DNA from: Bacteroidales bacterium
GTDB taxonomy: Bacteria; Bacteroidota; Bacteroidia; Bacteroidales; UBA932
Length of the DNA stretch: 64,000 nt
Reading direction: 5' to 3'
Assembly (NCBI GenBank): GCA_017519185.1
Contig: JAFWSX010000025.1
Coordinates: 1 to 64,000, forward strand
Below the pieces are notes generated by a model that made no database searches, was not told where the DNA came from, and saw only the letters and a list, made by a program, of their open reading frames with translations. A program made the translations under genes and the position numbers. Shown piece after piece: positions 18,774 through 27,800 of this stretch. Position 1 is the first letter of the stretch. Each line of letters opens with the position of its first letter.

Positions 18774-21700
18774 TTATTTTAAGTCGGTAGTCTTGGCTTC
18801 AGTTGAGCCTGCATGTTTGTCCTGATATTCTTTTGCAGTCATTCCGAAAAACTTCTTGAATGTATTTGAAAACACGGATGGATTGCTGTATCCTAGCGAG
18901 TAGGCTATCTGCGAAATGTTCTTTTTTTCGCCTTTAAGAAGTTCGGCAGCCTGATTCAACCTGATAGAACGAATATATTCTCCCGGGGACAAACCTGTTA
19001 TCTCCTTTATCTTGCGATGCAAGTGTGCGCGGCTGATCCCCACGGCGGCTGTGAGCATATCTATGTTGAGATCGGGATTGCTTATGTTGTCATTTATAGC
19101 GTTAATGACTTTTTGCATAAGAATGCCATTGTTGCTTGAGATCTCAACTGGCTGCAGCATTTCTTCTGTTACTTGAATTCCTTTGAGGCGGCTAGCAAGG
19201 CGCGACCGGCTCATTATGAGATTTGTACTCACAATTACAAGTTCTTCCTCGTTGAATGGTTTGGAAATGATTGCATCTGCTCCGGTGAGGAGGCCTTTAA
19301 GCTGGATATCTTTTTCGATTATTGAAGTGAGCAACAGAACAGGAATGTGAGAGAGGTTTGTACTCTCCTTAATTCGCTTAAGCAAGGCCATCCCGTCAAG
19401 ATCTGGCATCATCAAGTCAGTAATTATCAGGTCTGGTGCCGAGGTCAGCGAGAAGTTATATCCTTCTATTGCGCTTGTGAATGTTGTTACTTTGAATCTG
19501 GAAGAAAGTGCATCGTGAATATGCGTGCAAATATCTTCGCTCTCATCAATCGCGACCACGGAATACTTCCTGCTACCACGAGCCGTCTTTTTTTTGTATT
19601 CATCTGGTGATATGTCCCCATAATAGATGCTCTGCTCCAGCTTACTATTGGTGGATGCAGTGCCGTCTGTCATTCTGTGTTTGCGGATATGGGCATTGCC
19701 AAGGGGAATCCGTACTAGAAACTGTCTGCCTTGTCCGTTGCTGAGGTTAGTTGCTGTGAGTGTCCCTTTTAGGTGTTCAATTATGATATGGTCAAGATAA
19801 AGACCTATGTCTGTGCCGAGAATTGCACCTGATTCATTTCTATAAGGCAACTCGAACATATGTTCCATTTGCTCTTCGCTGAATGGCTTGCCAGTATCTT
19901 GTATTACGACTTCCGCATATTTGTCTTTCTTGTGTGTCTCGATTTTTATGCTTCCACCCTTCGGTGTGGCTTTGATTGCGTTGTCTAACAAGTTGGATAT
20001 CACTCTGCTGAAACTGTTTTGTTCGACCCATACGGGGATTTTTGTTTTAGCAGGGGTGATTGTCAAGTCAATGCCTTTGTGTGTTGCCCAATGATCGACA
20101 CCGTTGAGTATGTCTGCGATGAAGTCTGACAGATTGACTTGTGAGTAGAACATTGATGACTTATCCTCGTCTATCTTGCGAACATCAAGGGACTGGTTGA
20201 GCAGCGATATCACTTTCTCGGTGTTTCTCTGCATTGATCTCAGAGCTTTGTCAGTTTCTTCATCATAACTGTTACCTAGCAGTTTCTGCAAAGGCAAGGT
20301 GACCAGTGTCAATGGAGATCGCAGTTCATATGAAAGCAAAGTGAAGAAATCCAGTTTGCGTTCTGTGATCCTTTCGTGGGCTTTCTTTTCTTGGAGTGCC
20401 CTATATAACGCCCTCAAGGCGACGGCTAACCCGCATGCAAGTACAAGGTAAACAATTATAGCAGGCCAGGTGGCATACCATGGCTTGCGGATAATGATGC
20501 TCAAGATTGTAGGAGGTGAAACATGCCCGTTCTCGTTCAATACAACCTCAATAGTATGGCGTCCTGGCTTCAGGTTGTTCAGAGAAATCATATTGGAGCC
20601 GATGGGCGTTAGATGTGTTTGCTTTTCTCTGTCAAGAAGATATTCTGCGCGGATGTTTTCTGTCCCGCGGTAATCTAGTGTCGAGTAGAATAGCCGCAGG
20701 TCATTGTCCTTGTAAGAAAGGTTGATCTTTCTCGCAGCGGTGAAGTTGACATCGGCAATCGGTTTCTTGCCAGACTGCGTGCCGGGATACACTGGGGTAT
20801 CGTTGATCTGAACCCTTGTCAGCATTGGAGCATCTTCTATCGGGTTTATGGATATGGATGTGGGGTCGAATCCGGTAATATCTCTTTGGCCTCCGTAGAA
20901 GATTAAACCACTTTCTGGGTCTTGCCAGTAACTGCCCCGGACATATTTGGTGTCAGACAGGCCTCGTACGGCCTTATATGTGTCTACTTTGTTTTCTCTT
21001 GGGTTGAATCGGACGATACCGTCGAAAGTGCTTGCCCAGATATTGCCGTCATTGTCTCCGGCTAATCCGCATATCACCTGATTTTTTAGCCCGTCCATTG
21101 TGTAATGGGAATAAAACTCTGTCGCCTTATCGTATGAAAACAAACCGCCTGAAGTGCCTATCCAGATGATGCCATCAGAGTCTTCATATAAGGCATATAC
21201 AGTAGAAGCGTCAAGTGCGACATTCGCCTGAATGGATTTAGAACTGCGGTCGGCATAACCATATACTCGTATTCCTCCGTAAATGCCGCACCATATATAT
21301 CCGTCTTTATCATATAGGAGAGTGTTGACTGTGCCGGCTCGGATATTGCGCCCAAGCGTTCCCGTGTCATTGTCGTAGAAGGCAATGCCGCCCGAGAAGA
21401 GGGAAATGGCGATGTTTCCGTCGGGACAGGGAAGTATTTTTTTTATATATAGGCCCTCTGTGCCGCTGACAAGGCGAGAAGCCCCAGTTTCTTTATTGAC
21501 AGAATACATCCCTCTGTACTTCGTGCCGACCAGTAGATTCCTGCTGTCTTGTTCGTAGATCGTATAGATGCTTCCTGGCAAAGACACGAAGTTGATGTCG
21601 CTTCCGTCGCCAGTGTATTTGTGCAGAATGCCGCTTTCTGAGCCTCCCCAAAGCACTCCGTCGCTGTCATAGTACACGGCATTGACCATCTCGTCTTCTG

Positions 21701-22700
21701 ATGTGTAGATGAACCTTGGACCATAGGACATAAAGTCCGGCTGGCAGCAGCTTATCATGACCACACCGTTGTATGTGCTGCCCAGCCATATGTTCCCGCT
21801 GCTGTCTTCTATCCAGTCATCTATTGTTACGTGCTCCAGATCGACCTCCTTGTTGTAGAAATAATTAATGGATTGAACTGTCATCGATGCCATATCAACG
21901 GTCTTGAACCCCTGCCCAGCTGTCGTCAGCAGAACTCGTCCGTCGTGTGTGGCCAGCAGTTTTGCCTGTGTGTAGGGATTACACTCGTTCTGTAGCATGT
22001 CAAAACAGCTGTCCTGTGCGTTCCATCTATAGACTGCGCTAGATGACGCTGCAAATATTTCTCCATGGCTTTCGGCGAAAGATGATAAGGTGGCTTCGGT
22101 TTCAATAGTCAGAACATCCTCTTCGCTTAGAAGGTATACCTTTCTGTTGTTCCCGGAGAGCCATGTCTTTCCGGTACTGTCGATAAATACTCTTGTAATT
22201 GCAGAACTTGTGATCTTGTTTATTTCCTCCACGGGTTCGGCGGTCAGCGTTTCGGCATTCAGACGGTATATATTGCCGAGTACTATCCACAGTTCTCCAT
22301 TTGCCAACTCGACCATCCGTTCGGTAGGGACTCTTCTGCCATCTGGATAATGGACACTGCTGAAGGTGTTGTTGTACCGGTCGAATAGTTGAAGGCCAAG
22401 ATTCGTTCCAACCCATAACCGTCCCTGGCTGTCGGAAAAAAGTTCGTAAATGTAATTGCTGTTAAGCGATGTGGTGTCGCCTTCTTCTGTGAAAATGTGA
22501 TCAAATGTCCAGCCATCATATCGATTCAGTCCATTGATGGTTCCGATCCATATGATTCCGTCTTCGTCCTGGCATATTTCAGTAATCAGGTCGCAAGTGA
22601 GCTCTCCACTGCCGAAGTGTCTCGAAACAGGGGTTTGTGCCAACGCGAAGCAGCATTGAATTGATAGAATTAATACGAAAAAGAAATATCGCATAGTCAA
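18774..22700 (-). CDS. Hybrid two-component sensor-regulator (HTCS), copy 2
   Basis: The 1308-residue paralogue of the neighbouring HTCS has the same layout: signal peptide, propeller repeats (GLNRYDGWTF and I-W-I-G-T motifs), Y_Y_Y domain, a membrane helix, HisKA-like helices, ATPase, receiver and AraC helix-turn-helix. The phospho-histidine position is Tyr (Y791 in LSYELRSPLTL), so it cannot be autophosphorylated there. The N-box keeps N907 (NLLDNAIK) and the G2 box is partly kept (GTDIGL, 962-967), but G1 reads DTGKP (935-939). The receiver has a normal phospho-acceptor D1095 in IITDLMMPDLDG. It is divergent from susC, 195 bases apart, and is the natural regulator of that operon, sensing a breakdown product of the target glycan in the periplasm. 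Confidence 0.93.
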   Translation of the reverse strand: MTMRYFFFVLILSIQCCFALAQTPVSRHFGSGELTCDLITEICQDEDGIIWIGTINGLNRYDGWTFDHIFTEEGDTTSLNSNYIYELFSDSQGRLWVGTNLGLQLFDRYNNTFSSVHYPDGRRVPTERMVELANGELWIVLGNIYRLNAETLTAEPVEEINKITSSAITRVFIDSTGKTWLSGNNRKVYLLSEEDVLTIETEATLSSFAESHGEIFAASSSAVYRWNAQDSCFDMLQNECNPYTQAKLLATHDGRVLLTTAGQGFKTVDMASMTVQSINYFYNKEVDLEHVTIDDWIEDSSGNIWLGSTYNGVVMISCCQPDFMSYGPRFIYTSEDEMVNAVYYDSDGVLWGGSESGILHKYTGDGSDINFVSLPGSIYTIYEQDSRNLLVGTKYRGMYSVNKETGASRLVSGTEGLYIKKILPCPDGNIAISLFSGGIAFYDNDTGTLGRNIRAGTVNTLLYDKDGYIWCGIYGGIRVYGYADRSSKSIQANVALDASTVYALYEDSDGIIWIGTSGGLFSYDKATEFYSHYTMDGLKNQVICGLAGDNDGNIWASTFDGIVRFNPRENKVDTYKAVRGLSDTKYVRGSYWQDPESGLIFYGGQRDITGFDPTSISINPIEDAPMLTRVQINDTPVYPGTQSGKKPIADVNFTAARKINLSYKDNDLRLFYSTLDYRGTENIRAEYLLDREKQTHLTPIGSNMISLNNLKPGRHTIEVVLNENGHVSPPTILSIIIRKPWYATWPAIIVYLVLACGLAVALRALYRALQEKKAHERITERKLDFFTLLSYELRSPLTLVTLPLQKLLGNSYDEETDKALRSMQRNTEKVISLLNQSLDVRKIDEDKSSMFYSQVNLSDFIADILNGVDHWATHKGIDLTITPAKTKIPVWVEQNSFSRVISNLLDNAIKATPKGGSIKIETHKKDKYAEVVIQDTGKPFSEEQMEHMFELPYRNESGAILGTDIGLYLDHIIIEHLKGTLTATNLSNGQGRQFLVRIPLGNAHIRKHRMTDGTASTNSKLEQSIYYGDISPDEYKKKTARGSRKYSVVAIDESEDICTHIHDALSSRFKVTTFTSAIEGYNFSLTSAPDLIITDLMMPDLDGMALLKRIKESTNLSHIPVLLLTSIIEKDIQLKGLLTGADAIISKPFNEEELVIVSTNLIMSRSRLASRLKGIQVTEEMLQPVEISSNNGILMQKVINAINDNISNPDLNIDMLTAAVGISRAHLHRKIKEITGLSPGEYIRSIRLNQAAELLKGEKKNISQIAYSLGYSNPSVFSNTFKKFFGMTAKEYQDKHAGSTEAKTTDLK

Positions 22701-22823
22701 AATTAGGTATTAATAATCAAAATAAGCAATAAAAAGTTAATCAAATGAGATTATAAGATGGCAAATGATATAATCCGACAATCTAGTGGGATTTTGAAAT
22801 AATCTCAAGGGATGCGCCATATC

Positions 22824-22831
22824 TAACTTTG
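22824..22831 (+). promoter_or_regulatory. susC operon promoter -7 element
   Basis: TAACTTTG matches TAnnTTTG and lies 65 bases before the chosen susC start. The nearest TTTG (22793-22796) is 27 bases upstream, too far for a standard -33 box; a weak -33 fits a promoter that needs an activator such as the adjacent HTCS. Confidence 0.65.
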
Positions 22832-22895
22832 TATTAGATAACAAAAACTAATGATGGCAATAGTTTCCCAATTGTCAACACCTAAAACAATACTT

Positions 22896-25800
22896 ATGAA
22901 TAAAACAGTTTCTATTATGTCCAGATGTCTGGCAGTGCTGTTACTAGGGATTCTCTCTGTTGGTGCATTTGCTCAACAGCGTACAGTTACCGGTACAGTT
23001 ACAGACATAAACGGAGATCCGATGGTCGGAGTCAACGTTCTGGAAAAAGGTACGCTCAACGGAGTAGTAACTGATCTGGATGGCAGATATTCTCTGCAGC
23101 TGGGTACTTCTAATCCTGTAATTGTATTTTCCTTTATTGGATTCCTGGGCGTTGAGGAATCCGTAGGAACACGCAGTGTCATTAATGTATCGATGGCGGA
23201 AGACAAACAAAACCTCGATGAAGTTGTTGTTATCGGTTATGGTACTGCAAGGAAAATAGACATAACCGGTGCAGTTACACGTGCCGACATGACGGCACTT
23301 GAAAATTCACCGAATGTTAATGTACTTCAGGCCTTGAAAGGGACCGTTCCTGGTCTCAACATTGGCGTGGCTACTACTGCCGGAGGCTCTCCTAGCATCA
23401 CCATTAGAGGAACGAACACCATCTCAGGAAGCACCGAACCTCTTATTGTCATGGATGGAGTAATTTATCGAGGCAGCCTTTCTGATATCAATACGGCTGA
23501 TGTCGAGAGTATAGATGTTCTCAAGGATGCATCATCTACTGCTATTTATGGTAGCCAGGCAGCAAATGGTGTACTTATTATTACTACAAAGATGGCTAAG
23601 GAGGAAAGTAAGCCTATTGTTGAATATGCCACTTCATTTTCATATCAGACTTTGCTGAACAAATCAATGAGGCGCCTGGATCGCGAAGGGTTTGTGCAGC
23701 AGATATCGGACATTTATTTATCAGAGAGTCGTATGGGGGAGGATATGAAGACTGTCAATCCGAACTTTGATCCCACCACCAAGTTCCGAAATGAACGTGC
23801 AATCTCAGGCTATCTTGCAGGAGTAGAAACGGATTGGTGGGACTTGCTGACAGTAGATGTGCCATATATAATGAACCACAACCTTAGTGTGCGTGGAAAA
23901 AATGAAAAAAGCAGCTATTTCGCAAGTTTCGGCTATACCGATCAAAAGAACCTTGTAATAAATGATACCTTCAGGCGTTATAATGCAAGGGTTAATCTTG
24001 ACACGGAAATAACAGATTGGATGAAACTTGGAGGTCAGGCATATTTCAATGTCAGTGATCTCTCGGGCGAGAACACGACTTTTGGCGATCTCTTCTCTAT
24101 CCCGGCTTGCGTATCACCATATAACGAAGACGGCACTCTAGCCACATATCCTTATATGACAACTCTCAATCCGCTTTTAAGCAAGGATAACCCAGATGTC
24201 AACAAACGCTATAATATGTCGGCTAACGTATATGCAGACATATCGATTCCCTGGGTAGAGGGCCTTAGCTACCGAGTGAACTTCGCAAACGACTGGATCA
24301 TAACAAACCAGTACAACTTCGATCCCTACGACAATAACCTTCAAGGAGTGGCTGCTAAGAACTATGGCAACCTGAAAGAGATGCAATTGGATAACATTCT
24401 CACCTACAAACGCTCTTTCGGACAGCATTCAGTGAATGCCACTCTTGTATATGGCGTTGAGAAACGCGATTATGAGTCCACTTCTACGACTGCCAAAACC
24501 TTTACCGATATGTCTTTGGGATATAACAATATGGGGCTTGCACAGCAAGATCTGAATGTAATCGGTTCAAGTGCATGGGCTGAGAGCAGCCTTTATAGCA
24601 TGGCCCGTATAGTTTATTCATATGCCGACCGCTACATATTGACCGGAACTATCCGGCGAGACGGTTTTTCTGGATTTGGTGAGAACAATAAGTTCGGATA
24701 CTTCCCGTCAGCCGCCTTCGCATGGCGCCTTAGCGAAGAAAAATTCATCAAGGATAACGTGGACTGGATTGATAATCTCAAGTTGCGTCTTTCATATGGA
24801 AGTAACGGAAACAGAACAGCTGGTCGCTACTCGACGATGGCATCAATGGCCAATAAGAGCAACTTTGGCAGTGCGGCAGGGTATGTCTTCGGAGATGGTG
24901 CTACAGCTGAATTGCTGCAGTTGATGAGTACCCTGGCCAATCCGGGTCTGAGATGGGAAACCACGAATTCGGTCAACTTCGGTATTGATTTCGGATTCTT
25001 GCATGGCAGACTCTTCGGATCGTATGATTTCTATGTATCAAACACAAAAGACCTGCTCTATAATATTAACATTCCGCTTATGAATGGTATGGTTTCGAAT
25101 TCGATTCCTACGAATATTGGCAAGCTACGTAACATTGGCCATGAAATAAGCATTACGGGTATTCCGGTACAGAAGAGTGATTTCCAATGGACGGTAACTG
25201 CCAACTTCAGCCGAAATCGCAACAAGGTTATTACAATACTCGGTACCGATGAGAACGGAGACGGAGTTGAAGACGACCTGATTGCCAGCAATATCTTCAT
25301 CGGTGAACCCCTGAATACTATTTATAGCTACAACTACATAGGTATGTGGCAGTTGTCCGATTATTATGCTGGCAATATCCCCACAGGATTTTACTATGGA
25401 ACCTATAAAGTAGAGGACTTGAACGGAGACGGAAAGATCAACGCTGCTAACGACCGCAAGATTATCGGTTATAGGGATCCCTCATATCGCTTAAGCATTC
25501 AGAACACCTTCTCCTACAAAAACTGGACGCTCAACGTGTTTATCAATGCAATCCAGGGCGGCAAGAAGTACTATCTTGGACAGCCGGCATCTGGGATGCA
25601 GATTCCTGACCACCTGACGAACAACAGTTTTATAAAGTTCGACTATTGGACACCGGAAAATCCTGATGCGCGCTACCGTCAGTTAGGAGCATACAACACT
25701 ACTATAGGAGTTGGCGGCTCTCCTTATGTGTCACGCAGTTTCATACGCCTGCAGGAACTGTCGCTCAGCTACAGCATTCCCAAAACTTTTCTCAAGAAAA

Positions 25801-25961
25801 TAGGAATGCAGGCAGCAAGAGTTTATATCAGCGGCAACAACCTGTTTACTCTTACTGACTGGGACGGATGGGACCCTGAGGCGGGTCAAGGCCTGTCATA
25901 TTCTATCAGCGGCTATCCAACCATGAAGAACTATACCGTTGGTCTTAATTTGTCTTTCTAA
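22896..25961 (+). CDS. SusC-like TonB-dependent outer membrane transporter
   Basis: This outer membrane transporter imports oligosaccharides together with the SusD-like lid encoded next. I use the ATG at 22896 (1021 residues), which gives a normal signal peptide (MNKTVSIMSRCLAV to GAFAQ); an in-frame ATG 15 codons earlier is less likely. The order is an N-terminal carboxypeptidase-like domain (TVTDINGDPMVGVNVLEKGT), the SusC-type segment LDEVVVIGYGTARK, the plug (about 120-230) and a long beta-barrel ending in an aromatic residue (VGLNLSF). There is no N-terminal anti-sigma-interacting domain, in keeping with HTCS control. Confidence 0.95.
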   Translation: MNKTVSIMSRCLAVLLLGILSVGAFAQQRTVTGTVTDINGDPMVGVNVLEKGTLNGVVTDLDGRYSLQLGTSNPVIVFSFIGFLGVEESVGTRSVINVSMAEDKQNLDEVVVIGYGTARKIDITGAVTRADMTALENSPNVNVLQALKGTVPGLNIGVATTAGGSPSITIRGTNTISGSTEPLIVMDGVIYRGSLSDINTADVESIDVLKDASSTAIYGSQAANGVLIITTKMAKEESKPIVEYATSFSYQTLLNKSMRRLDREGFVQQISDIYLSESRMGEDMKTVNPNFDPTTKFRNERAISGYLAGVETDWWDLLTVDVPYIMNHNLSVRGKNEKSSYFASFGYTDQKNLVINDTFRRYNARVNLDTEITDWMKLGGQAYFNVSDLSGENTTFGDLFSIPACVSPYNEDGTLATYPYMTTLNPLLSKDNPDVNKRYNMSANVYADISIPWVEGLSYRVNFANDWIITNQYNFDPYDNNLQGVAAKNYGNLKEMQLDNILTYKRSFGQHSVNATLVYGVEKRDYESTSTTAKTFTDMSLGYNNMGLAQQDLNVIGSSAWAESSLYSMARIVYSYADRYILTGTIRRDGFSGFGENNKFGYFPSAAFAWRLSEEKFIKDNVDWIDNLKLRLSYGSNGNRTAGRYSTMASMANKSNFGSAAGYVFGDGATAELLQLMSTLANPGLRWETTNSVNFGIDFGFLHGRLFGSYDFYVSNTKDLLYNINIPLMNGMVSNSIPTNIGKLRNIGHEISITGIPVQKSDFQWTVTANFSRNRNKVITILGTDENGDGVEDDLIASNIFIGEPLNTIYSYNYIGMWQLSDYYAGNIPTGFYYGTYKVEDLNGDGKINAANDRKIIGYRDPSYRLSIQNTFSYKNWTLNVFINAIQGGKKYYLGQPASGMQIPDHLTNNSFIKFDYWTPENPDARYRQLGAYNTTIGVGGSPYVSRSFIRLQELSLSYSIPKTFLKKIGMQAARVYISGNNLFTLTDWDGWDPEAGQGLSYSISGYPTMKNYTVGLNLSF

Positions 25962-25975
25962 ATCCTGGAATTACC

Positions 25976-27703
25976 ATGAAAAAAATAATTTATACACTAA
26001 TAGCAGTTGCATTTTGCACTTTGACTGCCTGCGACGAGACAAACTGGTTGAAAGAGGAGCCATTGGATTTCTATACTTCCGAGAACTCGTACACGACATC
26101 TGCGCAATTCCAGCAATCGCTGAATTTCTTATATGAACTAATACGTGAGATGCATTGGAACAACAGCGGCGACTATGCAGTGACAATGTTCCTTGGAGAT
26201 CTTTCATACGGAGGTACAGATCCTGACCTTAAGTTCAACAATTGGGAGACATGGGTTACTGCCAACACTACAGCGGCCAGTTATCACTGGCAAAGATGCT
26301 ATTCTGGTATTGAGAACGCTAATGTAATTATCAACCGTTTGACTCTTACCGAAAAGGTGGGAGCAGCAGAAAAGAAAGTGATAGACGGAGAAGCACATTT
26401 CTTTCGCGCATATTTCTATAACCTTCTTGCCAATATGTACGGAGGTGTGCCCATTGTTACAGATGAGCCCACAGCCCCTCGCACGGATTTCGTCCGCGCC
26501 ACAAGGGAGCAGGTATACCAACAGTGCAAGGCAGACCTGGAGTTAGCAATAAGTGAGCTTCCGGACATTACGGCTGTTAAAGATGGAAAGCTCAGCAAGC
26601 AGGCTGCGCAACATCTAGCCACAGAAGTCTATATTTCTCTTGGAGAATACCAAAACGCTATCAATTCGGCAACTGCCGTCATTTCTCATCCGAGCATGGC
26701 CCTTATGACATCTCGATTTGGGACTCGCGCAAAGGAAGAAGGTGATCCTTATTGGGATCTCTTCCAGACAGGCAATCAAAATCGTTCTACTTCAAGCAAC
26801 ACAGAGGCCATTCTGGTGATGCAGTATGAGTACAAGAGTGCTGGCTCAAACTATAGTTCTCAATTTCCTCGTCAGATGTTGCCTTTCTATGCTGGATTGC
26901 AGGTAAAAGGTAAGAATGGTGGCAATGTGCTTGCTTTTACAGATCTGACTGAAGAAAAAGGAGGTCGCGGTATCGGTGTGTTCCACCCTACAGACCACTT
27001 CCTGTATGATATCTGGGGAGATGATTTCGACAGTGACTATCGCAACAGCAGCAGAATGATTATGCGTGATTTCCGCATTGACAATCCCAATGCAGCCGGA
27101 TATGGAGAATATGTAGTTGCAGACGGATGGTTGAACAGTGCCGTTTCAGGAGATATTGAATATACCAAGAATGATGCAGGATACCGTAACTTTTATCCTT
27201 TCGTACTTAAGTTCAGCCGCGTAGGAGACCTTCCTGATGATTGCTATGTCAAAACTTCTGACGGATCCATCAAGCAGACGGCTCTCGGAGAGCATGTCAT
27301 AGCATATCAGTGGGGTAGCCTCAGTGCCAATTGCACTCTCAGAGACGATTATCTGTACCGTCTTGCAGGCACGTATCTTTTGAGAGCTGAGGCATATTTG
27401 GGCAATAACCAAAAGGACCTGGCTGCTGCTGACATAAATGTTGTAAGATTACGTTCCAATGCATCTCCCTGCTCTGCGGCTGAAGTAGATATCGATTACA
27501 TTCTTGACGAGCAGTTGAGGGAACTCTACTTTGAAGATTTCCGTATACCCACGCTCATGCGTCTTGGAAAGATGGTCGAGAGGACACAGAAATACAATTA
27601 TTTTGGTTATAACGTTAAATCATACCAAGATTTGTTCCCTATTCCATATAGCGAAATAGAACGAAATACCGGCGCTACTCTAGAGCAGAATCCGGGTTAT
27701 TAG
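25976..27703 (+). CDS. SusD-like outer membrane glycan-binding lipoprotein
   Basis: The 575-residue lipoprotein (lipobox LTAC, C19) belongs to the RagB/SusD family, which caps the SusC pore on the cell surface and binds glycan. Helical TPR-like segments (EAHFFRAYFYNLLANMYGGVPIV) and the C-terminal conserved block (LDEQLRELYFEDFRIPTLMRLGKM, then YNVKSYQDLFPIP) fit the family. It follows susC by 14 bases. The sugar preference cannot be read from the sequence. Confidence 0.94.
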   Translation: MKKIIYTLIAVAFCTLTACDETNWLKEEPLDFYTSENSYTTSAQFQQSLNFLYELIREMHWNNSGDYAVTMFLGDLSYGGTDPDLKFNNWETWVTANTTAASYHWQRCYSGIENANVIINRLTLTEKVGAAEKKVIDGEAHFFRAYFYNLLANMYGGVPIVTDEPTAPRTDFVRATREQVYQQCKADLELAISELPDITAVKDGKLSKQAAQHLATEVYISLGEYQNAINSATAVISHPSMALMTSRFGTRAKEEGDPYWDLFQTGNQNRSTSSNTEAILVMQYEYKSAGSNYSSQFPRQMLPFYAGLQVKGKNGGNVLAFTDLTEEKGGRGIGVFHPTDHFLYDIWGDDFDSDYRNSSRMIMRDFRIDNPNAAGYGEYVVADGWLNSAVSGDIEYTKNDAGYRNFYPFVLKFSRVGDLPDDCYVKTSDGSIKQTALGEHVIAYQWGSLSANCTLRDDYLYRLAGTYLLRAEAYLGNNQKDLAAADINVVRLRSNASPCSAAEVDIDYILDEQLRELYFEDFRIPTLMRLGKMVERTQKYNYFGYNVKSYQDLFPIPYSEIERNTGATLEQNPGY

Positions 27704-27706
27704 GTT

Positions 27707-27771
27707 GCGTTGTTAGGTTACTAAAGTGTGTTTAGGTAGTTAGGGGCGATGCCGTATTTCCGTCGCCCCTA
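27707..27771 (+). repeat. Hairpin repeat, copy B
   Basis: It begins four bases after the susD stop with GCGTTGTTAGG, contains GTTTAGGTAGTTA and ends in a perfect nine-base stem, TAGGGGCGA (27741-27749) with TCGCCCCTA (27763-27771). It is the partner of copy A at 18707-18768. There is no long T run after it, so complete termination before the GH2 gene is doubtful; it may reduce read-through or protect the susCD mRNA end. Confidence 0.65.
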
Positions 27772-27800
27772 TTAACCGATAAAAATCGTAAATTCGCCAT

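Noticed and set aside
18707..18780. Copy A of the hairpin repeat as the terminator of HTCS copy 2
   Set aside because: Read on the minus strand the hairpin is followed by ACCCACCTAAACAC, not a T run. The T-rich side faces the other direction.
14618..22700. Tandem HTCS genes as an assembly duplication
   Set aside because: The two differ throughout, including catalytic residues, and have different neighbours, so they are true old paralogues.
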